64,000 nt of DNA from an uncultured Prochlorococcus sp. (GTDB lineage Bacteria > Cyanobacteriota > Cyanobacteriia > PCC-6307 > Cyanobiaceae), in the NCBI GenBank assembly GCA_902600475.1, contig CACKJM010000001.1:64685-128684 (forward strand). The letters run 5' to 3'. The notes beneath the pieces were generated by a model, which was given only the letters and a program-made list of their open reading frames with translations, was not told where the DNA came from and made no database searches. Positions 1 to 7,891 of this stretch are shown here, in pieces. How positions within the stretch are numbered: the stretch's first letter is position 1; every line of letters starts with the position of its first letter. The position numbers and the translations under genes were made by a program.

Positions 1-233
1 AGACCAAATTTCGCTCTCCACACTCCAAAATGTTGAGATATTGCTAAGTGATTATCAGCCTTGAAAGTTACAAAAACCTCTCCTGTTTCTGGCGCATGGA
101 ATCTACTTACCAATTCAAATCCATCAAAATTATCCATAGGTGCACCGGAAGCAATATATTGCTCAAACATCTTGTAACCTTCGGACTGAGAAATTCCGTC
201 TGGAATAAGTCCATGAACGTGATAATAAGCCAT
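1..233 (-). CDS. DUF3303-type small protein, 3' part cut by window edge
   Basis: The minus strand is open from an ATG at 233 to the left edge of the window, so the C-terminus is missing. The protein starts MAYYHVHGLIPDGISQSEG and later has FELVSRFHAPETGEVFVTFK and an FGVWRAKFG-like segment. That layout, with a short N-terminal strand and a conserved central fold, resembles the small DUF3303 proteins of marine cyanobacteria, whose function is unknown. The opposite-strand reading frame in the same place is a shadow. The family assignment is from memory of motif style. Confidence 0.6.
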   Translation of the reverse strand, partial: MAYYHVHGLIPDGISQSEGYKMFEQYIASGAPMDNFDGFELVSRFHAPETGEVFVTFKADNHLAISQHFGVWRAKFG

Positions 234-404
234 AAATAAAAATCATGAATGTAATTTCAATTTAAAAACCATATTTTAAAAAGCATTTAAATTATCTTTA
301 AATTTAGATTTTTAAGCCTTTTTTAAATATGTATTCCCGCAAAAAAAATTTTATTTGGTATAGCATGTACCGTTTATAAATTTTTTTTTAGCTATTTATT
401 GGCT

Positions 405-587
405 ATGAGTTATTTTGCTGAACCTAACCATATTGAATATGATGCATGGTTCGATGAAAACATCGATCCAGTGGATCTTGTGAATTACTCAGATGAAAAG
501 GAGTTCAGTGATTCGGTTCACTTTAAGTTCCACAAGATGTCCACTAGAAATTTAACGATTGGTTCATCTGATAATTTTCACTGGTAA
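405..587 (+). CDS. small acidic hypothetical protein
   Basis: A 60-residue acidic protein starting MSYFAEPNHIEYDAWFDE. The ATG at 405 is preferred; the frame also allows a TTG two codons upstream. It is rich in Asp, Glu, Phe and Trp and has no membrane span or known motif. It stands alone, 170 bases after the divergent DUF3303 gene. I do not recognise the family; the protein-like composition and clean ATG start support it as a small picocyanobacterial gene. Confidence 0.5.
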   Translation: MSYFAEPNHIEYDAWFDENIDPVDLVNYSDEKEFSDSVHFKFHKMSTRNLTIGSSDNFHW

Positions 588-623
588 GTAAAAGATTTTT
601 AACTCCATAGATATTTATGAATC

Positions 624-1001
624 TTACGCAGAATATGTTCCATCACTTTCTCTTCTTGCCTTAGCTAATACAATTTCATCTACAACTTTTTCAATCATGT
701 AAGCACTTTTTTTACCAAAGCATTTTTCTTTTTTAATGCTCTCAAAATCATATGGCATTAAATCATTATGTTCACAACAGTCGCATTTTATATCAATTTT
801 CTTACCTCTGAAAACCTCCAAAGCTCTAGAAAAAATCCATTGCTGAACTGAGATACTTTCCCAGCTATCAAAATTCGACCATTCATCAAATTCCTTATTA
901 AGGATGACTTTTAATCCATCAGCCTGATTTACATATACTAAGTATGAATCTTTTCTTGGTTCATCATTAATACCAATTGTTTTGACAGAATTTTGATTCA
1001 T
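624..1001 (-). CDS. conserved-looking hypothetical protein with CDCC motif
   Basis: A 125-residue soluble protein with an ATG at 1001. It contains a cysteine cluster (DIKCDCCEHNDLMP) around residues 75-88, which could bind a metal, and a basic C-terminal helix (EKVVDEIVLAKARRES). No signal peptide or membrane span is present. I do not recognise the family. Its length and codon pattern match the neighbouring genes, so it is probably real. The cysteine cluster is the only functional hint. Confidence 0.55.
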   Translation of the reverse strand: MNQNSVKTIGINDEPRKDSYLVYVNQADGLKVILNKEFDEWSNFDSWESISVQQWIFSRALEVFRGKKIDIKCDCCEHNDLMPYDFESIKKEKCFGKKSAYMIEKVVDEIVLAKARRESDGTYSA

Positions 1002-1071
1002 TAAATATAGGTTTATTGAGTAGCCTTATAAATCTAGAGGATAATTTCAAAAATATAAACAAAAAAATGTC

Positions 1072-1539
1072 TCAAATAAGTTCATTAATTGCTTTATCTA
1101 ATCTAGAAGTATGATTTGTATTTCTGAGTAATTCAAAATCCTTAAAATCAAATCCCGGGCCAACACAACAACTCACTAAAGTAAATTCGCCTGTACTTTT
1201 TGCAGCTTGCCAATATCCAGATGGGATCATTTCTACTGGATTATTGGAATCTAAAATTAAATTTCTCATTAACTTATTATCATTATCTAGGCACCATAAA
1301 TTCAAAGGATCACCCCTAAGATAAATCCAAATTTCATCTGCATTTTTTACTCTATGCCACGCACTTTTTGCATCTCTCTCCAAAAGATAATAAATTCCGG
1401 TAATAAAGTTTCTTCTTTGACCATCTTCTCTCGTTAGAGAACTATTACTCCTTACGATTTCTCTAAACCATCCACCTTCAGGATGACGAAATAAATTAAA
1501 TTGTTTAATTATTTCTAAACTTTTTTGATTAGGTTTCAC
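1072..1539 (-). CDS. cupin superfamily protein (DUF985 / Cupin_5)
   Basis: A 155-residue protein whose start, RHPEGGWFREIVRS at about residues 18-31, is the hallmark of the DUF985 cupins. Further family features are YYLLERDAKSAWHRV (about 51-65), a GDPL turn, and a late EFTLVSCCVGPGFDF segment. These proteins form a single double-stranded beta-helix and mostly bind small ligands or metals; a sugar epimerase-like role has been suggested for relatives but not settled. It is monocistronic here as far as the spacing shows. The family call is firm and the substrate is unknown. Confidence 0.8.
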   Translation of the reverse strand: MKPNQKSLEIIKQFNLFRHPEGGWFREIVRSNSSLTREDGQRRNFITGIYYLLERDAKSAWHRVKNADEIWIYLRGDPLNLWCLDNDNKLMRNLILDSNNPVEMIPSGYWQAAKSTGEFTLVSCCVGPGFDFKDFELLRNTNHTSRLDKAINELI

Positions 1540-1622
1540 TTTACTAAAAATATTTTAAACATCATTATTACTAGCAGTAATAAATTGAAAATTACTTAAC
1601 TTTAAATGTAAGTTTTTAAAAC

Positions 1623-1766
1623 TTAAGCGCAAATAACTGATAAGTCTACAAAATTCTTATTTTCATCTGCTAGTTCAGTAATGATTCTATTGAGCCATTC
1701 AGAGGTCGTTTCACAATAGCCTACATTTAAAATTGTTTTTTGCTTTGCTATTTCTTCTTTATTCAT
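1623..1766 (-). CDS. small hypothetical protein (47 aa)
   Basis: A short minus-strand frame from ATG at 1766 to TAA at 1623 encodes a soluble 47-residue peptide starting MNKEEIAKQKTILNVGYCET, then a helix with WLNRIITELADENK. It sits alone between the cupin gene and the next small gene. Composition is protein-like and the start is an ATG, but nothing identifies a function. Peptides of this size are frequent in Prochlorococcus accessory regions. Confidence 0.4.
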   Translation of the reverse strand: MNKEEIAKQKTILNVGYCETTSEWLNRIITELADENKNFVDLSVICA

Positions 1767-1949
1767 AGTTAGAGTATTTTTACATAAAATTAGTCTTTAA
1801 TTAAATGTATGTGAATAAGTCTTAATTACTATCTATTTCAAAAAGTTGTATTTAATACATATTTTAGAAATGCTAGTAAATAAATAAAATTAAATCGTTG
1901 ACAAGAAAATCTATACAAGTAAAAGTAGAAAAAATTTATTATTTAACCT

Positions 1950-2135
1950 ATGAATAACATCAAAATAGAGGAATTGATGAAAGTAAGGTTCGATGGTATT
2001 GCAAATAGAATTGGGCAATTAAGCAAAAGGGAAAGTGAGTCTTTATTGCTTGAGCATCTTGAGTGGTTGGAGGGAGGATGGGAGACTGAAGAAATCTTAT
2101 TTTTAAAAAAGCCCTACAGAAAATGGTGGTTCTAA
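1950..2135 (+). CDS. small hypothetical protein (61 aa), Trp-rich C-terminus
   Basis: A 61-residue protein with a helical centre (QLSKRESESLLLEHLEWLEGG) ending in KKPYRKWWF. A TTGACA hexamer lies at 1898-1903, about 50 bases upstream, and could belong to its promoter, although no convincing -10 box lies at the expected distance. The next gene, thiD, is convergent, 18 bases away. I do not recognise a family; the amphipathic helix with an aromatic tail suggests binding to a partner protein, but that is a guess. Confidence 0.5.
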   Translation: MNNIKIEELMKVRFDGIANRIGQLSKRESESLLLEHLEWLEGGWETEEILFLKKPYRKWWF

Positions 2136-2153
2136 ATCCACTTCTATAAATAA

Positions 2154-2933
2154 TTAATGATGGCCTAAGGGACCAGGACCAGAGCCTATTTTATAAGAAT
2201 TTTCTAAAGATTTCTCAACAAATAATTTCGCTTTTTGTATGGAATCAATTAGATCAAAACCTAAAGCTTTATAACCACAAATAGCAGCACTCAAAGTACA
2301 GCCGCTACCATGGGTATTATTTGTATTTATAAAATTATTGAAGAGCCACTCTTTTCTACCATGTAAATCAAGAAAAAAATCCTTCCCTTTCATATCTTTT
2401 AAACCGCCACCTTTTATAAGTACCGCTTTAGCTCCAAGACCAATAATTTTTCTTGCTGAATTTTCGATATCTTCTTTACTCCTTATTTCTAAACCAGAAA
2501 GTAGATTTGCTTCATAAATATTTGGAGTTACCAAATCAGCAATTGGTAATAAGAGTTTTTTATAAGCATTAATAGCAGAATCTTCCAGTAATTTAGAACC
2601 AGTTCTTGTAACCATTACTGGGTCAATAATTTTGGTTATTTTGTATGTATTCAATTTTGAAGCGGTATCATTAATTATCCTTTCATTTAATAACATTCCA
2701 GTTTTTAAGGCATCAATACCAAAATCAGCAAATAAAGTATCTAACTGATTTAATAAAGTATTCTTCTCTACTGGTTGAACGCATGTAACCTCTATACTAT
2801 TTTGTGCGGTAATACATGTAATAACAGAACATCCATGTACTTTAAGGGCCATGAAAGTTCTCAAGTCAGCCTGTATACCTGCTCCACCCCCGGAGTCACT
2901 ACCGCCTATTGAAAGTGCAATTTTAGAATACAT
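2154..2933 (-). CDS. thiD: hydroxymethylpyrimidine/phosphomethylpyrimidine kinase
   Basis: A 259-residue ribokinase-fold enzyme that phosphorylates 4-amino-5-hydroxymethyl-2-methylpyrimidine to the mono- and diphosphate for thiamin synthesis in the cytosol. The N-terminal [14 protein letters not shown] at about 10-23 is the substrate-binding glycine motif, DPVMVTRTG (about 145-153) is typical, and [11 protein letters not shown] at about 207-217 holds the anion hole and catalytic residue. The length is normal. It lies 49 bases downstream of tenA on the same strand, so the two probably form a salvage operon: TenA releases the pyrimidine, ThiD activates it. Confidence 0.93.
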   Translation of the reverse strand: MYSKIALSIGGSDSGGGAGIQADLRTFMALKVHGCSVITCITAQNSIEVTCVQPVEKNTLLNQLDTLFADFGIDALKTGMLLNERIINDTASKLNTYKITKIIDPVMVTRTGSKLLEDSAINAYKKLLLPIADLVTPNIYEANLLSGLEIRSKEDIENSARKIIGLGAKAVLIKGGGLKDMKGKDFFLDLHGRKEWLFNNFINTNNTHGSGCTLSAAICGYKALGFDLIDSIQKAKLFVEKSLENSYKIGSGPGPLGHH

Positions 2934-2982
2934 AATTTATTAACTCGTTTTTGAAAGTACTATAAGTAAATTTTAATTTAAA

Positions 2983-3606
2983 TCAGAAATCTGAATATGC
3001 ATTAAAAAAATCTAACTCCAATTCCATAGCTCTCCTGTATAAATATTTGGCCTGATTAATATCATATGTTTCTTTATTAGTCTCAATAAGATTTTCAAGT
3101 GAATCTGCTAGCTTTTCAAAGCTCTCATCAGAATAAGTAATAATCCATTTTTTATATTTGATGTCAAAATCTTCCTCATACAAACTTTTTCCTATCCAAG
3201 AATAAAGTCGCATACATGGAGTCATTGCAAACATTATTTCAACGGAGCTAAGTCTTGTAGAAGTATCGTAAAGAAAATCTGTATAATTTTTAGTGGCTTT
3301 TTTTATATAGTTATTAGACAAATCAATATCCCATTCTTTTGCATACGTTTCATGAAGTATTAACTCCTCTGAAACGCCCATTAATAGTTCACTTAACTTC
3401 CTTATTGAGTACTTATCTTTTGATTTGGAAACAGCAAGACCATAAGCCTTAGCAAAAGTCTCTAAAAAGAAATAATCTTGAGCTAAATATTCTTGAAATA
3501 TATTTTTAGGAAGACTTCCATTCTTTAAACCTTTAACAAATTTTGTATTTAAACTTAGTAAAGCAATCTCATAATTATCCTCCCAAAGTTTTTTTGTTAT
3601 TTTCAT
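2983..3606 (-). CDS. tenA: TenA family thiaminase II / aminopyrimidine aminohydrolase
   Basis: A 207-residue all-helical protein of the TENA/THI-4 family. It carries the family landmarks FQEYLAQDYFFLETFAKAY (about 37-55), the HETYAKEW helix (about 85-92), and PCMRLYSWIG with Cys131 in the position of the catalytic cysteine. C-terminal glutamates (MELELDFF) match the second catalytic region. The known role is hydrolysis of thiamin breakdown pyrimidines back to usable hydroxymethylpyrimidine. It is directly upstream of thiD, which supports that role. Length is close to the usual 220-240, slightly short. Confidence 0.87.
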   Translation of the reverse strand: MKITKKLWEDNYEIALLSLNTKFVKGLKNGSLPKNIFQEYLAQDYFFLETFAKAYGLAVSKSKDKYSIRKLSELLMGVSEELILHETYAKEWDIDLSNNYIKKATKNYTDFLYDTSTRLSSVEIMFAMTPCMRLYSWIGKSLYEEDFDIKYKKWIITYSDESFEKLADSLENLIETNKETYDINQAKYLYRRAMELELDFFNAYSDF

Positions 3607-3692
3607 TTTTTTGATTTTTAGTTATTCTAAAATTTTTTATATTTTTTACCTACAAACTTAATCTTATTTTTCTAGGATTAAAAGAAAAAATT

Positions 3693-5189
3693 ATGAAAGA
3701 AATAAATATCTTATGGTTTAAGAAAGATTTAAGAATTTTTGATAACGAAGCTCTCTGTGAGGCAATAAAAGATAATGATATTTTACCTATTTATATTATT
3801 GAGTTAAATATTTGGAGCCAAAATACTCATTCAGATAGACAATGGCAATTTTGCAAAGAAAGTTTAATAGATTTAAGAAATGCACTTGCTGAGCTTGGAC
3901 AACCATTAATTATTAGGACTGGGAATGTTATTAATATATTTAATGAAATTAGTTTAAAATTTAAAATCAAAGGTATATATAGCCATCAAGAAACCGGAGA
4001 TTGGCTTACTTATAAAAGAGATCAGAAAGTAAGAGAATGGGCTTTAAGCAAAAATTTTATTTGGAAGGAATTTCTACAATTCTCAGTTTTTAGAGGAAAT
4101 TTAGATAGGAATAATTGGTCTAAAAAGTGGCAAAAAAATTCCGAAAAAAACTTACTTAAAGCTCCATTAAAAATTAATTCTATTAACTTTGATGTTGGAG
4201 AAATACCCTCAGACGGAATTTTTCCATTTAAAAAAGAAACTTGTCCAGGAAGAATGCAAGGTGGAAGAAAGAGAGGTTTAGAGAGAATGCAATACTTCTT
4301 TAGTAAAAAATTAGATTCTTATTCAAAAGATATTTCTAGCCCAGAGAGATCATTTGATAGTTGTTCAAGACTATCCCCATATATTTGTTGGGGATGCATT
4401 TCATTAAAAGAAATATTTAATAAAGCAAATATATCAAAAAACAATAATTCTAGGATGTTGAAAAGTAGATTAACTTGGCATTGTCATTTTATTCAGAAAC
4501 TTGAAAGTGAACCAGAACTAGAGTTTAGGGAATTACATCCTTTTTTTAAAAACATTAGAGAAAAAAATAATGAATTACTTTATTTATGGAGTTCAGGTAA
4601 TACAGGCTTTCCTTTTATAGATGCATGTATGCGCTCATTAAATTTCAATGGATGGATTAACTTCAGGATGAGAGCTATGTTAATGTCTTTTGCTAGCTAT
4701 AATTTATGGCTACCATGGCAAGATTCAGGTTCAGAATTAGCAAATAAATTTGTAGATTATGAGCCTGGAATACATTGGAACCAATGCCAAATGCAATCTG
4801 GAACTACATCTATCAATACCAATAGAATTTATAATCCTATTAAGCAGGGAAAAGATCATGACCCTCAAGGAAAATTTATAAAAAAATGGATACCCGAATT
4901 AAAGGATATATCACTTAATTTCATTCATGAACCATGGCTATTATCTAGGTTTAATAAAGAAGAATATGAACAAATTAATTACATAAGACCAATAATTGAC
5001 ATCCCAAATAGCACTAAAACTGCAAAGAAGAAAATTCAGGAAATCACTAAAAAGAATGGATATTGGGATATCTCAAAAGAAATTTATTTAAAACATGGTT
5101 CTAGAAAAAGGCTTAGAAAAAATATAAGTAATAAAAAAATTGTTTCTAAAGAAAAGGAAATACAATATGAACTGAAATTAGATTTCTAA
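3693..5189 (+). CDS. phrB: deoxyribodipyrimidine photolyase / cryptochrome family protein
   Basis: A 498-residue photolyase-fold protein. The N-terminal Rossmann antenna domain begins ILWFKKDLRIFDNEAL (about 6-21). The C-terminal FAD domain has SRLSPYICWGCIS (about 225-237), the aromatic run GNTGFPFIDACMRSLNFNGW (about 307-326), RMRAMLMSFASYNLWLPW, and the FAD-loop segment IHWNQCQMQSG. In the family these enzymes use blue light and FADH- to split cyclobutane dimers, and light repair is expected in a surface-ocean phototroph. A basic lysine-rich tail follows the fold. Photolyase versus signalling cryptochrome cannot be settled from the sequence alone. Confidence 0.85.
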   Translation: MKEINILWFKKDLRIFDNEALCEAIKDNDILPIYIIELNIWSQNTHSDRQWQFCKESLIDLRNALAELGQPLIIRTGNVINIFNEISLKFKIKGIYSHQETGDWLTYKRDQKVREWALSKNFIWKEFLQFSVFRGNLDRNNWSKKWQKNSEKNLLKAPLKINSINFDVGEIPSDGIFPFKKETCPGRMQGGRKRGLERMQYFFSKKLDSYSKDISSPERSFDSCSRLSPYICWGCISLKEIFNKANISKNNNSRMLKSRLTWHCHFIQKLESEPELEFRELHPFFKNIREKNNELLYLWSSGNTGFPFIDACMRSLNFNGWINFRMRAMLMSFASYNLWLPWQDSGSELANKFVDYEPGIHWNQCQMQSGTTSINTNRIYNPIKQGKDHDPQGKFIKKWIPELKDISLNFIHEPWLLSRFNKEEYEQINYIRPIIDIPNSTKTAKKKIQEITKKNGYWDISKEIYLKHGSRKRLRKNISNKKIVSKEKEIQYELKLDF

Positions 5190-5316
5190 ATTTTATTGTC
5201 AGAAATTTCCAGATTTTTTTTAGTGAATAGGTAAGTTTTTTAAATTTTGAAATTGAAAATATAAATCCACGATGAAGTAATACAAGCTTTAATGTATTTA
5301 TTAAAATTTATTAATT

Positions 5317-5490
5317 ATGTCTGAAAGATTTGAATGGGACGATACCAATAGTTCAGGTATATGGTGGAGTACTAATGTAAGTATTAGAGACGAGTGCATT
5401 TTGCTTAAAGAAGATACTCAATGCGAAGACTCTGATATAGTCGAACTTCTTAGGAGTATTGCACAAAATATTGAAGATAATGGCCTTTAA
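5317..5490 (+). CDS. small acidic hypothetical protein (57 aa)
   Basis: ATG at 5317 to TAA at 5488-5490 encodes a 57-residue acidic peptide starting MSERFEWDDTNSSGIWWSTN and ending with an amphipathic helix (IVELLRSIAQNIED). It lies alone between the photolyase gene and the convergent hydrolase gene, which begins 24 bases away. No known motif or membrane span is seen. The strong acidic bias and start context argue for a real gene; the function is unknown. Confidence 0.5.
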   Translation: MSERFEWDDTNSSGIWWSTNVSIRDECILLKEDTQCEDSDIVELLRSIAQNIEDNGL

Positions 5491-5513
5491 TTCTTAAAGG
5501 AATATTCTTTCTT

Positions 5514-6464
5514 TTAGAGATTTTGAATTCCTTTTACAGCTTTTATTAATTCGATAGTAATACCTTTTTCACTCATTGAATGACCAGCATCATTAACAAT
5601 AATTAATTCAGAATTCTTTAATTTCTTATTTAGATCCCAAGCACTCCTAACAGGACATACAACATCATACCTCCCTTGAATTATTTTTGTTGGAATCGAT
5701 TCTATTGCTCTTATATTTTTCAAAATAAAATCATCTTCTAAGAAAATATTATTAATAAAATAATGACATTCGATCCTTGCAAAGGCATCTGAAAAAGAAT
5801 TAACTTGAGACTTATCAAAATCAAATTTTTTATTTATTAAATGACTAGTTGAGAGTTCCCATTTTGTCCAAGCTGCTGCTGCTTTTGATCTAAGATTTGC
5901 ATCTGAAGATGTTAGATATTTATAAAAAGAACTTATTAAATCATTTCTTTCTTCTTTTGGTATTACAGAAATATATTCTTCAAATTCATCAGGGAATATC
6001 TCACTTGCACCATATTGATAGAACCACAATAATTCAAACTTTCTACATAAAAATATTCCTCTCAAAGTTAAGCTTGTAACTCTTGAGGGATTTTTAATAG
6101 CATATATAAGTGAAAGTGTTGAGCCCCAAGATCCACCAAACAAATGCCAACTATCTATTTTTAATAGAATCCTTAATTTCTCAATATCATCAACTAAATG
6201 ATTAGTCGTATTTTCTTTTAATTCGGAGAAAGGAGTTGAAGAACCGCAACCCCTTTGATCAAATTGTATAATATCAAATTTATCTGGATCAAAGTATCTT
6301 CTATATCTTGGTTGACTTCCTCCTCCTGGGCCTCCATGAATAACTAGTATTTTTTTTCCATTTGGATTGCCAGATCTTTCCCAATAAATCCTATGAATAT
6401 CACTTACTTGTAAAAAACCCTTTTCACGAACTTCAATTTTAGGAAACAAGACTTGATCTTTCAT
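5514..6464 (-). CDS. pip: proline iminopeptidase-like alpha/beta hydrolase
   Basis: A 316-residue alpha/beta hydrolase of the proline iminopeptidase family, which removes N-terminal proline from peptides. HGGPGGGSQPRYRRYFDP at about 43-60 is the oxyanion-hole motif, DQRGCGSS follows, and GGSWGSTLSL at about 110-119 is the nucleophilic elbow with the catalytic serine. The acid is in GRYDVVCP and the histidine in NDAGHSMSE near the C-terminus. All three catalytic residues are present and the length matches the family. No signal peptide, so it is cytosolic. The exact peptide substrate is unproven. Confidence 0.88.
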   Translation of the reverse strand: MKDQVLFPKIEVREKGFLQVSDIHRIYWERSGNPNGKKILVIHGGPGGGSQPRYRRYFDPDKFDIIQFDQRGCGSSTPFSELKENTTNHLVDDIEKLRILLKIDSWHLFGGSWGSTLSLIYAIKNPSRVTSLTLRGIFLCRKFELLWFYQYGASEIFPDEFEEYISVIPKEERNDLISSFYKYLTSSDANLRSKAAAAWTKWELSTSHLINKKFDFDKSQVNSFSDAFARIECHYFINNIFLEDDFILKNIRAIESIPTKIIQGRYDVVCPVRSAWDLNKKLKNSELIIVNDAGHSMSEKGITIELIKAVKGIQNL

Positions 6465-6534
6465 TGTGAAATATTTTAAACACTTAATAAATCCATGTTA
6501 TCCAAAAAGAAGTCTAGTTTAGAAGTAGTTTATT

Positions 6535-6566
6535 AAAAAAAAAGGACTGGTGGTACAGTCCTTTTT
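6535..6566 (-). terminator. Rho-independent terminator, minus strand
   Basis: A perfect 9-base inverted repeat, AAAGGACTG at 6541-6549 and CAGTCCTTT at 6556-6564 with a 6-base loop, is followed on the minus strand by a run of nine or so T (the A tract at 6535-6543). This is a textbook intrinsic terminator for a minus-strand transcript arriving from the right. No intact minus-strand protein gene lies between it and 6972, so it probably ends a non-coding RNA or the long tail of the broken gene upstream. Confidence 0.75.
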
Positions 6567-6860
6567 GATATTAGATTTCCTTCTAACAGGATATAAAATT
6601 ACATATTTTAAAGTCTATTTACTCATAAACCTAGAATACGTGAATTCGGGGATTTCTCTCGATAATTTCAGTCCCTATTGTCGCTAGTAATTATAAAGCG
6701 AAGTCTTATCAGACTAATTGATTGAACTTTAATTTTCGAATAATCCCATTCTCAGGAATACGCTTCCTATATTTTGGAATTTGCTAAATTTCAGGCGGAC
6801 TATCAATCATTTAGATTGCCTCCGAACTCAACATTTATAAATTACTCCTTTTTATATTTT
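6567..6860 (-). ncRNA. candidate structured non-coding RNA of unknown family
   Basis: Nearly 300 bases without a reading frame precede a strong minus-strand terminator. The stretch is less AT-biased than usual spacers and contains several short perfect stems: AGTCT/AGACT with a TATC loop near 6700-6715, CGCT/AGCG around 6682-6701, and a compound stem in 6790-6830 (TTC..AGGC, AATC/GATT, GCCT..GAA). The size fits a 6S-type or Yfr-type RNA, but I cannot match it to 6S, tmRNA, SRP RNA or RNase P RNA: the sequences expected for those are absent. Strand is inferred only from the terminator. Confidence 0.35.
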
Positions 6861-6861
6861 C

Positions 6862-6895
6862 AGTAAATCCGTAAATATGCTGATTTACTTTTTTC
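6862..6895. terminator. terminator-like hairpin at the upstream edge of the structured region
   Basis: AGTAAATC at 6862-6869 pairs perfectly with GATTTACT at 6882-6889 around a 12-base loop. On the plus strand a T run follows directly. It could end a plus-strand transcript, or mark the boundary between the broken gene to the right and the candidate RNA to the left. The stem is AT-rich and therefore weak. Confidence 0.35.
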
Positions 6896-6971
6896 TTAAT
6901 TTGTAAGAGGATTTTAATGATCCTTTGTTTTTTATAGAATTTTATAAATAATAAAGTCTATAATCTCTTAG

Positions 6972-7298
6972 TTATTCAGATTCATAGAGCAAAATAGATT
7001 CGATTATTCTTGTATCACTATCAGAAAGTTTATAATCTTCCTATTTCCACTGAACAAATTTTACACACTCATCAATAGAAGGATTCTTATCACGGCACTT
7101 ACGCCACTCTCTAATCCAATCTGCCAAGGCAAAAGTTATTTTTGTAGTAAGCCATATTTACCAATCAGGGTAATTAAAATCTCCTGCTATAGGTTCTTCA
7201 TAAAATTCCCCTTCTGTTATACCTTTTTCATATTTTTCAATTATCTTTTTATAAGAAGCTATTGAGGGAAGTAAATCTCCTACATATATGGGTTCCAT
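6972..7298 (-). pseudogene. broken hypothetical gene with two in-frame stops
   Basis: From an ATG at 7298 a protein-like frame of 108 sense and stop codons runs to TAA at 6972. It is interrupted by TAA at 7158-7160 (codon 47) and TAG at 7041-7043 (codon 86). The frame on both sides stays protein-like, with an acidic, aromatic first part (MEPIYVGDLLPSIASYKK), a Trp- and Cys-rich middle (DWIREWRKCRDKNPSIDECV) and an acidic tail. Both stops sit at codons one change from Gln. The simplest reading is a recently decayed gene; the alternatives are a short 46-residue gene followed by chance sequence, or readthrough. I do not recognise the family. Confidence 0.5.
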
Positions 7299-7373
7299 TC
7301 TAATTGTTATAATGAATTTAATTATTAATTATTTTATATAAGAATTTTTTAATATAGATTATTAATACGCATT

Positions 7374-7469
7374 ATGGATTTCATCAAAAAGAACAAGATC
7401 TTAACAGTAATGGCCGTAATTGCAGCTTTATCATTTGCATTAGAAAAAGTAGGCGTAATACACCCTTAA
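7374..7469 (+). CDS. single-span micropeptide (31 aa), MDFI type
   Basis: ATG at 7374 to TAA at 7467-7469. A basic N-terminus (MDFIKKNKI) is followed by one hydrophobic helix (LTVMAVIAALSFAL) and a short tail. It looks like a one-pass membrane micropeptide oriented with the N-terminus inside. Its first four residues are shared with another tiny membrane peptide in this window at 14563. The upstream gene is divergent and broken. Function unknown; such peptides are often found as light- or stress-responsive small proteins, but nothing here shows that. Confidence 0.5.
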   Translation: MDFIKKNKILTVMAVIAALSFALEKVGVIHP

Positions 7470-7676
7470 AATAATTAATTTCATTTGTTAAACACTTCCT
7501 AATGAAATAAGTAAACCGATATTATTACTGCAAAAATAAGAAATGGAGATAACAATGTAAAAATTAAAGTTGAAAGATTAATCAGCATAAATTTTAAATA
7601 AATAAACAAATTTAATAAACATCACTTTTAAGCATTTGCAATAAGTAAAATCTAAATTATTACGATATAAAAAAAT

Positions 7677-7874
7677 TTGAATAAAGAAAGATATAAAGAA
7701 GAATATGAAGAGGGGTCAGACTTACTATGGCCTAGTGATAAAGAAGATAAAATAACTCGGCAATTTTATAAAGATTTATCTAATCTTTCAAAAAACATAA
7801 ACTATAGTAAAAAGAAAAAGCTAAAACTTTTTGAACAATTAGTTAGAATAATAAAAGGCAAAGGCTGGGGTTAA
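7677..7874 (+). CDS. small charged hypothetical protein (65 aa)
   Basis: A TTG at 7677 opens a 65-residue, highly charged frame (NKERYKEEYEEGSDLLWPSD, then a Lys-rich helix NYSKKKKLKLFEQLVRIIKG). No ATG start is available. It ends 17 bases before the CPBP protease gene on the same strand, so the two may be co-transcribed. No family recognised. Confidence is limited by the non-ATG start, although TTG starts are common in this genome. Confidence 0.45.
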   Translation: MNKERYKEEYEEGSDLLWPSDKEDKITRQFYKDLSNLSKNINYSKKKKLKLFEQLVRIIKGKGWG

Positions 7875-7891
7875 TTAATATTCAAACTAAA

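Noticed and set aside
48-239. Plus-strand frame of 63 codons at the left edge
   Set aside because: It is the antisense of the DUF3303-like gene, whose minus-strand translation is clearly protein-like.
6567-6860. Possible two-piece tmRNA, SRP RNA or RNase P RNA
   Set aside because: No tag reading frame, no alanine acceptor stem, no SRP or RNase P core sequence could be found on either strand.
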